Shown here: positions 5,759 through 10,846 of the stretch, piece by piece
How the letters are laid out: every line of letters begins with the position of its first letter
How positions within the stretch are numbered: the stretch's first letter is position 1
Assembly: GCA_964496595.1 (NCBI GenBank)
Contig: CAZCAI010000153.1
Coordinates: 1-10,846, forward strand
DNA from: JAAAOZ01 sp964496595
GTDB taxonomy: Bacteria; Chloroflexota; Anaerolineae; B4-G1; SLSP01
Length of the DNA: 10,846 nucleotides
Direction of reading: 5' to 3'
Notes under the pieces: model-generated
Databases searched by the model: none
What the model was told of the DNA's origin: nothing
The model's input: only the letters and a program-made list of their open reading frames with translations
Position numbers and translations under genes: made by a program

Positions 5759-7318
5759 ATGCGTATTCAAAGCATCATCAGTGGGTTGGCTATGCTATGC
5801 GGCGCGATTTTGATCATGGCGCTGTCATGGCTCTTGATCACACCCCACGTTGGGCGAGCGGATCCAGAGGCCACCTTGACGCCAACGCAAACCGTCATCG
5901 GCCCAGAAACCCCCGCCGCGCCCTTTGCTATTGTAGCCAGCGATATCAGATGTTCTGCAGAGATCACCACGACCGATACCGAACCGACGGGTAATTATAC
6001 CTTCACCACCGCCGCGCCCCTGGCGAATTACCTCTCCCAATCTCTGCTAGATGTGACAGGAGCAGCGCCGAAGACAAATGACGCTGTTTACCCCGTCAGG
6101 CCCGATTTTTACCGCTTGGATAACGCGAGGGTCAACTATCGCTACACGGTGGAGGCCGAGCCAACCCGGACGAATAACTATACATTAGGCATTATCGTCT
6201 ATGAAGAGGTTGATGGTGGGTATAGGGAAGTTATTAAGAATGTAGATACCTCTACTTACAAAGCACGGGTTACTTTTGAGGCCCAACACGTCGGGCCTTA
6301 CTTCTTCAAGGTCTATCAAATCAGTTCCCAATGTAGCGGCAGCACTTACGAATTATATTTCGAGTCGCCGATAGCGCCGACCGCCACCCCCGTCGACCCC
6401 ACATCCACGCCTCAGCCCACTGCCCCGCCGGTCTCTGGCCCCAGCGGCTTCGATCAATATGAGCCTAACTTCGATTTCGAGACCGCCACCACCATCGCGC
6501 CGGGACAGACGTACAATCTGAACTTCATTCCATGGGGGAGCTGGTCGGTGGATAACGATTTCTTCCGCATCCGCATCAAGCCCGGCCTGCGCTTGACCTG
6601 TCAAACATCAGACCTGGATCCGGGCGTCGATCCCAATATGATCTTCTTCACCGGCCCCAGTTGGGATAACTCGCTGATGAGCAACGACGACATCGAACTG
6701 GGGAACTTCAACAGCCGCCTCTCTTATTACAGCACGTACGAAGGCTATATGTATATTTTGGTAGGCCAAGGCAACCGTATGGACCCTCGAGATACCGAAA
6801 ACAGCGCCTACAAGTTACGCTGTGATCTCGAAACGCCTGGCACAAGCACCCCTACCACGCCGCTCCCCGATAAAGATGAAGAGCCAACGCCGCGCCCGAC
6901 CGCCACGCCCCCCAGCTCCCCCGTCGCCACACCGACGCCGCCGCCCACAGAAGCTCCAACCACAACGAATCTCACCTTCCGCCTGCTGACCACGCCTGAG
7001 CCGACGACGCCCACGCCCACACCGACGGGTTTCCGCACCTTTCGCGTCGTCCTCTACTATGATGAGAATCGCGACGGCCAGATTGGCGCCGGTGAAGGTG
7101 TGCCCGGCTTCTACGTCCGCGCCCTCTCTGCCGAGAGCGGAGAGGAGTTGGCCCAAGGCTACACCGATGAGCAAGGGCAACTCTCCTTCACTGTGCCCAC
7201 CGTCGACACTGTGCGCGTCCGTGTCCCGCTGCTTGGTCTTGATCGCATGGTCAAACCCGACACACCGGAAGTCATGGTACGCATCGCGCCGCCGTCGTTG
7301 CCGAAGACCATCCCTTAA
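5759..7318 (+). CDS. Exported modular surface protein with EF-hand-bearing CNA-B/SdrD-like domain
   Basis: The 519-residue product is extracellular by its sequence. An N-terminal hydrophobic helix (about 8-28) acts as a signal peptide or anchor, perhaps cut after GRA (32-34). A beta-rich domain spans about 55-203 with cysteines 65 and 192. A Thr/Pro linker (205-229) leads to a second beta domain (231-360, PPC-like, beginning YEPNFDFETATTI) with cysteines 281 and 355. A longer Thr/Pro-rich linker (362-404) and another (411-423) lead to a CNA-B/SdrD-like domain (425-508). This last domain opens with a textbook 12-residue EF-hand loop, DENRDGQIGAGE (435-446). Each of the first two domains holds exactly two cysteines, suggesting one disulfide each. 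The protein ends in LPKTIP with no membrane anchor after it. AGAGAGG-like purine sequence (5745-5751) precedes ATG by 7 nt. An adhesin or matrix role is inference. It may be co-transcribed with pcrA, 31 nt upstream. Confidence 0.8.
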   Translation: MRIQSIISGLAMLCGAILIMALSWLLITPHVGRADPEATLTPTQTVIGPETPAAPFAIVASDIRCSAEITTTDTEPTGNYTFTTAAPLANYLSQSLLDVTGAAPKTNDAVYPVRPDFYRLDNARVNYRYTVEAEPTRTNNYTLGIIVYEEVDGGYREVIKNVDTSTYKARVTFEAQHVGPYFFKVYQISSQCSGSTYELYFESPIAPTATPVDPTSTPQPTAPPVSGPSGFDQYEPNFDFETATTIAPGQTYNLNFIPWGSWSVDNDFFRIRIKPGLRLTCQTSDLDPGVDPNMIFFTGPSWDNSLMSNDDIELGNFNSRLSYYSTYEGYMYILVGQGNRMDPRDTENSAYKLRCDLETPGTSTPTTPLPDKDEEPTPRPTATPPSSPVATPTPPPTEAPTTTNLTFRLLTTPEPTTPTPTPTGFRTFRVVLYYDENRDGQIGAGEGVPGFYVRALSAESGEELAQGYTDEQGQLSFTVPTVDTVRVRVPLLGLDRMVKPDTPEVMVRIAPPSLPKTIP

Positions 7319-7371
7319 ACGAAATGTTCGTAGCCAGTTAAACCTGGCGAAAGTTTGTAAAAAGTTATCAA

Positions 7372-7388
7372 GCCGAGAGTCTCTCGGC
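7372..7388 (+). terminator. Palindromic hairpin between the two surface-protein genes
   Basis: GCCGAGA (7372-7378) pairs with TCTCGGC (7382-7388) around GTC. A shorter stem, GCCAG (7333-7337) with CTGGC (7344-7348), lies just upstream. Both fall 15-70 nt after the stop of the EF-hand protein. No T tract follows, so this may be a weak or rho-aided terminator, or an RNA stabilising element. The rest of the 175-nt gap (7319-7493) shows nothing clear. Confidence 0.35.
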
Positions 7389-7493
7389 CTATCCAGTAAA
7401 ACGCTGTAGCCACAGCGACGCGCAATCTTCGCGAGGTTAGAGAATTCATCCATTTGCAGCTTTGCCTATTTGTTGCTTTGATGTCGAGATATT

Positions 7494-8930
7494 ATGAACG
7501 AATCGATTGAAAACGAAACATCGGTAAATACGGAGCCGGAACCAGCGCCAAAGCCAACGCCTTTGCCGCCGCCCCAACCCGTGTCCAAAAAAGAAGCGAC
7601 CGCGCCCATCACGCCGCCCTCTTCCAACACCCCACGACCACGCCCGCGCCGACCCTATCCGCCGACGTGGTCCATCTTGTTGATTATGTTGGGCGTGATC
7701 ATCATCATCGGTGTGGGCGCCGGCGCACTGCTTTCGATGCGATCCGGCCGCCCGACCGGCGGCGCGGAATCAATGGGCGTCAACAAACTCGCTACCTTCG
7801 ACTCCCCGCCTACGCTGCCGCCCGATATCACCGTGGTTGAGGAAAACAACACGCCCGTGATCACCGTCCAGCCGGAGCGGATCAACATTACCGGATTCAC
7901 CCTCGATCTCGTGCCGGTCACCGAAGAACAGGGCCGCTGGCCCATCCCGGCGCAGGCCGACAATACAGCGGTGTGGCTCTACGGCACCGTCGTCAACTAC
8001 GTGATCGGCGTGCCCTATAGCGAAACCACCTCCTCCTTGCTGGCCGGCCTCACCGGCAGCGACCGCATCACCCTCACATTGGATAATGGCGCCGCGCTTA
8101 TCTTCGGCTCCCCGCAAGCGCAGCGCATCGCGCCTGACGATACGGGGCCGATGGCGCAGCGACAACCGGGCTTGACTATCGTCGTCCTGGGCGGTGATCA
8201 GGCCACGCGCTTAACCGTCAAGGCGCGCTATCTACCGGAGGAAAGCACTGAGTCCGCAGGCCAGGGGGTAAACGGCCTTCAGGTTGCGGTGCTGAAATCG
8301 GGCGTAGTGGAAGAAGACGGCGACACCCGCCGCTTTGTGGTGGAATATGAGGTCGCCAACGAGGGGAAAACGCCGGCCGATCCGACGTACTTCGATCTGA
8401 TGTTAGAGGATGGCGAGGGCCAACGCTATCCGGTCAACGCCTCGGTCACAGCGCAGGGAGAGCACGGCGCGCTCCAGGCGCCCGTCGCTATGGGCGAGAG
8501 CGCGCAGGGCAGCGCGGGTTACTTGATCCCACGCGATGTCGAGCCGCCCATCACGTGGATCTTCCGGGCCGATCCGACCTCCGCAGAGGCTGCGCGCTTC
8601 GTGCTGCCCTATCAGCCCCCGCCGCCGCGCCCGCCAGCGCCGAGGGTTGAGTTGACTTCGGCGTTCGTCGACAGCACGCGCGATGTCATCGTCATCAACG
8701 GCGTGCTGCACAACGATGGCGCCTCTCCTCTGTCCGTCGCGCGTGACGACATCTCGCTCACGTCGAGTCAAGGCGCCAGCTCGCTCCAGGCTGCCACGCC
8801 GCTGGCGCCATGGACGGTTGAAGCAGGCGAGCAAATGAACTTCGAGGTGCAATTCTCGCGCCCGTCAGGCGTCGACAAGGTGCTCTTTGGTCTTGTGGGC
8901 TTCACCTTCGAGATCGATGGGCTGCCCTAG
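7494..8930 (+). CDS. Type II membrane-anchored protein with sortase-like (catalytically degenerate) and Ig-like beta domains
   Basis: The 478-residue protein starts with a Pro-rich cytoplasmic tail (1-58) ending in RPRPRRPYPP. One membrane span follows (about 59-82), so the rest lies outside the membrane by the positive-inside rule. Residues about 125-248 follow the layout of a sortase beta-barrel: PERINITGFTLDLVPV, then GRWPIPAQADNTAVWLYG, then GSDRITLTLDNG, then LTIVVLGGDQATRLTVKARYL. Where sortases carry TLxTC, this has TIVVL, and no His is present in the expected position. Only the later Arg (239) is kept, so transpeptidase activity is unlikely. Two Ig-like beta domains follow (about 260-372 and 384-478), joined by a Pro linker (YQPPPPRPPAPR). 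There are no cysteines at all. ATG 7494 has only a weak purine run before it. The sortase resemblance is judged by eye; a generic beta-sandwich remains possible. Confidence 0.75.
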   Translation: MNESIENETSVNTEPEPAPKPTPLPPPQPVSKKEATAPITPPSSNTPRPRPRRPYPPTWSILLIMLGVIIIIGVGAGALLSMRSGRPTGGAESMGVNKLATFDSPPTLPPDITVVEENNTPVITVQPERINITGFTLDLVPVTEEQGRWPIPAQADNTAVWLYGTVVNYVIGVPYSETTSSLLAGLTGSDRITLTLDNGAALIFGSPQAQRIAPDDTGPMAQRQPGLTIVVLGGDQATRLTVKARYLPEESTESAGQGVNGLQVAVLKSGVVEEDGDTRRFVVEYEVANEGKTPADPTYFDLMLEDGEGQRYPVNASVTAQGEHGALQAPVAMGESAQGSAGYLIPRDVEPPITWIFRADPTSAEAARFVLPYQPPPPRPPAPRVELTSAFVDSTRDVIVINGVLHNDGASPLSVARDDISLTSSQGASSLQAATPLAPWTVEAGEQMNFEVQFSRPSGVDKVLFGLVGFTFEIDGLP

Positions 8931-8973
8931 CCTGGAAGAATTCCCCCAACCCGGCAAAGGTTCAAGGTCTTCA

Positions 8974-9009
8974 AGCCTCAAACCCTTTGAGCTATCAGCG
9001 TTAGCGCTG
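8974..9009. terminator. Hairpins in the convergent gap between the surface gene and pgeF
   Basis: CTCAAA (8977-8982) pairs with TTTGAG (8986-8991) around CCC, and CAGCG (8996-9000) pairs with CGCTG (9005-9009) around TTAG. The gap (8931-9022) separates two genes that converge, so a two-way terminator is expected here. Neither stem is followed by a T tract and both are short. Confidence 0.3.
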
Positions 9010-9022
9010 TAACACAAGCTCT

Positions 9023-9835
9023 TCATAACCTTCGCCAGGGTTCCCGCAACATCACCACGACGGCAAAACGCCCCGTTCGGCCGTGCTCGGCGCGATGGGA
9101 GTACCATTCCTCGGTGTGACTGAAAGTGCACAAGCCCGACCGCGCCACGCGCTCGACCCCGCTGGCGCGCAGTTGCAGCGCTACCGCGCCGGGGAGATCC
9201 ACATACCACTGCCCATCGCGGCGCCTGGCGACTTGCGTCCCCGCCGGCAGCGACTGCGCAATCGCCGTCACTACCTCCGGGCCGACGGCGTAGTGCGCCG
9301 GCCCAATCGCTGGCCCGATCCCCGCCCAGAGATCTGCCGGGCGCGAACCGAACTCAGCCGCCATCCACCGGATCGTCGCGGGCGCCACCCCCGCCGCCGT
9401 TCCGCGCCAGCCCGCGTGGGCCAATCCCGCCGCGTGATGCACAGGGTCGTAAAACAGAACCGGCGTGCAATCCGCGAAGCGCAACATCAGCGCCAGGCCG
9501 GGCGTATCCGTGATGAGCGCGTCGGTCTCCGGGATCAGCGCGCCGCCGTGCGCCGTATTGACGCGCGCGACGCGCTTGCCGTGTACCTGATACGGGCTGA
9601 CCACCTGCTCGCGCGTAATGTCCAGCGCCGCAAAGACGCGGCGATGATTTTCCTGCACCGCCGTCGGATCATCTCCGATGCCGCCGCCTAAATTCAATGT
9701 GTCGAATGGCGGCGCGCTTACGCCGCCCCGGCGTGTCAGGATTGCGTGTTGAAAAGCAAAACCTGGCCCGGTGAACTCGTACCAGGCCAGGTCATTTTTC
9801 TGGATGCACCGCATCGATTTTTGGATGCGCCGCAT
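9023..9835 (-). CDS. pgeF: PgeF/YfiH-family peptidoglycan editing factor (laccase-like fold)
   Basis: The 270-residue product belongs to the YfiH/DUF152 family, long labelled multicopper polyphenol oxidase. Its E. coli member PgeF is described as removing wrongly incorporated residues from peptidoglycan precursors; other members show purine nucleoside phosphorylase or adenosine deaminase activity. Family marks are LTRRGGVS (33-40), LNLGGGIGDDP (47-57), QVHG (83-86), RFADCTPVLFYDP (119-131), HAGWRGT (140-146), GIGPAIGP (172-179) and TGRFA (254-258). The metal-site residues His85, Cys123 and His140 are all present. The start lies 3 nt after the stop of the GerW-like gene and lacks a clear ribosome binding site, so translational coupling is likely. 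The N-terminus carries a 7-residue tandem repeat (MRRIQKS/MRCIQKN), so Met8 is an alternative start. The family's usual length is about 240-280. Confidence 0.92.
   Translation of the reverse strand: MRRIQKSMRCIQKNDLAWYEFTGPGFAFQHAILTRRGGVSAPPFDTLNLGGGIGDDPTAVQENHRRVFAALDITREQVVSPYQVHGKRVARVNTAHGGALIPETDALITDTPGLALMLRFADCTPVLFYDPVHHAAGLAHAGWRGTAAGVAPATIRWMAAEFGSRPADLWAGIGPAIGPAHYAVGPEVVTAIAQSLPAGTQVARRRDGQWYVDLPGAVALQLRASGVERVARSGLCTFSHTEEWYSHRAEHGRTGRFAVVVMLREPWRRL
9794..9835 (-). repeat. 21-bp in-frame tandem duplication at the pgeF start
   Basis: Two adjacent 21-bp units, 9815-9835 and 9794-9814 on the minus strand, match at 16 of 21 positions. Each begins ATGCGG, giving two possible start codons in the same frame, and they encode MRRIQKS and MRCIQKN. 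The unit length is a multiple of three, so the reading frame is kept. Confidence 0.8.
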
Positions 9836-9838
9836 CGG

Positions 9839-10261
9839 TTAGGATTTTTTGCTAAAGGCTCTAATTAACAGGCCGATCCAGCCCATAATCCACGCCGTGA
9901 GCGCGATACCGGCCAACGCGACCTTCTGCTCGTCGATGATCGCCTCGACCTTGGCGCCTTCCGGCCCTACTTCGATGTACGCCAACGGTCGGACCTTCGC
10001 GCCAGCGCCGCCGCCGCCCCCCATCGCCTTTTCGTCCTTGTCTTTGGTCTCCGATGGTTCAGACGCTTCCCCCGCCTCCATCTCGACTTCCATCTCCACA
10101 TGGGGCGCCTCGCCCATCCCCATCCCCCAACCGTAAGCGACCTCGGCTACGGGGATCAACACGCGATCGCCGATCTTTTCGGGCTTACCGAAGACCGCAT
10201 CGACGTTCGCTTTATCCGTCACCGACTCGAATTTCTCGAAAAAGTCCTGCATTTTCTCCAT
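9839..10261 (-). CDS. GerW/YtfJ-family protein with C-terminal membrane span
   Basis: The 140-residue protein fits the GerW (YtfJ) family, first known from spore germination in Bacillus but also found in non-sporulating bacteria. Family marks are VFGKP (23-27), IGDRVLIPVAEVAYGWG (30-46), the Gly-rich turn GGGGGAGAKVRP (81-92) and EVGPEG (97-102). A 28-residue acidic, low-complexity stretch (about 52-79, Glu/Lys/Asp-rich) replaces the usual Gly-rich loop. One hydrophobic span (about 114-134, …ALAGIALTAWIMGWIGLLI…) and a basic tail (RAFSKKS) close it, so it is probably membrane-tethered with the GerW part in the cytoplasm. Two ATGs lie together at 10264 and 10261. AGGAGG (10269-10274 on the minus strand) is 7 nt before the second and 4 nt before the first, so 10261 is preferred. 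Its stop sits 3 nt before pgeF. Confidence 0.8.
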   Translation of the reverse strand: MEKMQDFFEKFESVTDKANVDAVFGKPEKIGDRVLIPVAEVAYGWGMGMGEAPHVEMEVEMEAGEASEPSETKDKDEKAMGGGGGAGAKVRPLAYIEVGPEGAKVEAIIDEQKVALAGIALTAWIMGWIGLLIRAFSKKS

Positions 10262-10268
10262 CATTTAC

Positions 10269-10274
10269 CCTCCT
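10269..10274 (-). promoter_or_regulatory. Ribosome binding site deciding the GerW-like start
   Basis: AGGAGG on the minus strand (CCTCCT on +) precedes two consecutive ATG codons. Spacing of 7 nt favours the ATG at 10261 over that at 10264 (4 nt). The gap to the upstream gene (10265-10348) also holds a short stem, AGCCC/GGGCT at 10336-10350, and nothing else recognisable. Confidence 0.7.
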
Positions 10275-10348
10275 GTTGCTATTGCGGATTGATTTCTACG
10301 GATGATTATGTGGGCGCGGCCAACAGGCCATCTCAAGCCCCATGCGGG

Positions 10349-10645
10349 CTAATGTTTCAACCAGCGAATCGCTAAGATCCCGACAAAACAGACCGCAGCG
10401 ACCCCGACGCCTACCGCGGCCATCACGCTCAGAATTTCCGTCGTCGCGTTGGGAATTGCGTGCCATTCATTGCCCTCTGGGCCTTGCTCCACAAAAGAAA
10501 TCGGCCGCATGCGCGTGAAGAAAAATCCCCCATGCTCCCCCGACCACTCTCTCCGCGCGGCCAACACTGAGGGCAATAACCTGCGCTCTCCAACCTCAAT
10601 CGGCGAACCGGCCAACACTTGAATACATTGCTTGGGTAATGCCAT
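10349..10645 (-). CDS. Small divergent GerW/YtfJ-like membrane protein (paralogue of the next gene)
   Basis: The 98-residue product lines up along its length with the GerW-like protein downstream. GSPIEVGERRLLP (13-25) matches GKPEKIGDRVLIP there, RMRPISFVEQGPEG (45-58) matches KVRPLAYIEVGPEG, and both end in a single hydrophobic span (here about 71-93, …MAAVGVGVAAVCFVGILAI…) with a short basic tail. The Gly-rich and acidic middle is reduced to WSGEHGGFFF. It therefore looks like a shortened paralogue, probably the membrane-tethered partner in a pair. The frame could extend to a GTG at 10654, but that GTG is part of the ribosome binding site AAGGAGGTGAT. ATG 10645 with an 8-nt spacer is chosen. 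The gene is 84-88 nt upstream of the second GerW-like gene and likely in one operon with it and pgeF. Confidence 0.7.
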   Translation of the reverse strand: MALPKQCIQVLAGSPIEVGERRLLPSVLAARREWSGEHGGFFFTRMRPISFVEQGPEGNEWHAIPNATTEILSVMAAVGVGVAAVCFVGILAIRWLKH

Positions 10646-10653
10646 AGATATCA

Positions 10654-10660
10654 CCTCCTT
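10654..10660 (-). promoter_or_regulatory. Strong ribosome binding site of the small GerW-like gene
   Basis: AAGGAGG on the minus strand (continuing as TGAT, near-perfect complement to the 16S rRNA tail) lies 8 nt before ATG 10645. It rules out the GTG at 10654, which falls inside it. Confidence 0.75.
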
Positions 10661-10750
10661 GAGAATCTATGCCTACCGTGGATGAATTATCACCCCAAAG
10701 GCTCCATCCGCTAAAGGCTTGCTTGTGTTTACATGAATTTGACGGGTTAG

Positions 10751-10769
10751 GGTTAAGGAGGAAATAACC
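10751..10769 (+). repeat. GGTTA/TAACC stem with a Shine-Dalgarno-like loop
   Basis: GGTTA (10751-10755) and TAACC (10765-10769) flank the loop AGGAGGAAA, just after GGGTTAGGGTTA (10744-10755). On the + strand this exposes an AGGAGG in a hairpin loop, but no ATG, GTG or TTG follows at useful spacing. The surrounding 10662-10846 holds no convincing gene. Confidence 0.35.
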
Positions 10770-10838
10770 TTCCCATTTGAAGATTGGCATATAGCCGCAA
10801 AAACGGGCAAGTTGTTTACTTCTCGTTCCTTAGCCTCT

Positions 10839-10844
10839 ATTATA
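10839..10844 (-). promoter_or_regulatory. Possible -10 element for the minus-strand operon
   Basis: TATAAT occurs on the minus strand at the extreme right edge (ATTATA on +). It would give a leader of roughly 190 nt ahead of the small GerW-like gene. Its -35 would lie beyond the window, so it cannot be judged. Confidence 0.3.
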
Positions 10845-10846
10845 TC

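Noticed and set aside
6361..7030. Thr/Pro codon runs as tandem DNA repeats or a CRISPR-like array
   Set aside because: They have no fixed period or conserved spacer structure; they are protein linkers with irregular codons.
6815..7453. 212-codon minus-strand open frame under the Thr/Pro linkers
   Set aside because: It arises from the repetitive ACG/CCG codons of the linkers read backwards, giving Arg/Gly-rich low-complexity sequence; the + strand has a signal peptide and ordered domains.
9083..9691. 202-codon + strand open frame opposite pgeF
   Set aside because: Arg-rich shadow product; the minus strand encodes a complete PgeF with its metal-site residues.
10596..10790. 64-codon minus-strand open frame overlapping the small GerW-like start
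   Set aside because: No ribosome binding site, mixed composition with no motif, and it overlaps the strong binding site and start of the better-supported gene.

Overview
The window looks like a bacterial chromosome segment, probably from the phylum Chloroflexota (Anaerolineae/Caldilineae-like). This placement is an inference from gene content and style: an ABC1/UbiB kinase with two C-terminal membrane spans, surface proteins with Thr/Pro-rich 'TPTPTP' linkers, GerW/YtfJ-type proteins outside an obvious sporulation setting, many non-ATG starts, and moderately high GC. It was not tested by any search.

Layout. At the left edge, 2-85 is the hydrophobic C-terminus of a truncated + strand gene. 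A promoter-like TATAAT follows. Next come a DPM1-type family 2 glycosyltransferase (137-901), a helical protein of unknown function (986-1309) behind a well-formed promoter, and a 43-residue single-span membrane protein (1370-1501). The 184-base gap at 1502-1685 holds a perfect 12-bp inverted repeat and a second hairpin. An ABC1/UbiB-like kinase follows; its conserved N-terminus is open only upstream of the first ATG, which suggests an ATT start at 1686. A 199-base gap with an 11-bp triplicate and hairpins leads to pcrA/uvrD (3541-5727), which appears to be leaderless.

Downstream of pcrA are two surface-type genes. The first (5759-7318) encodes an exported modular protein with two beta domains, a perfect EF-hand loop in a CNA-B/SdrD-like domain, and a C-terminus ending LPKTIP. 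The second (7494-8930) encodes a type II membrane-anchored protein. Part of its outer region reads like a sortase fold that has lost the catalytic Cys and His, followed by two Ig-like beta domains. They may work together at the cell surface, but that is inference.

The right part is a convergent minus-strand cluster, read right to left. It contains a 98-residue divergent GerW-like protein (10349-10645), a 140-residue GerW/YtfJ-like protein with a C-terminal span (9839-10261), and pgeF (9023-9835), whose start lies 3 nt after the preceding stop. No tRNA, rRNA, CRISPR array, transposase or canonical U-tract terminator was seen. The genes are mostly housekeeping or hypothetical. The most novel-looking items are the degenerate sortase-like protein with its neighbour and the tandem GerW-like paralogues attached to pgeF.
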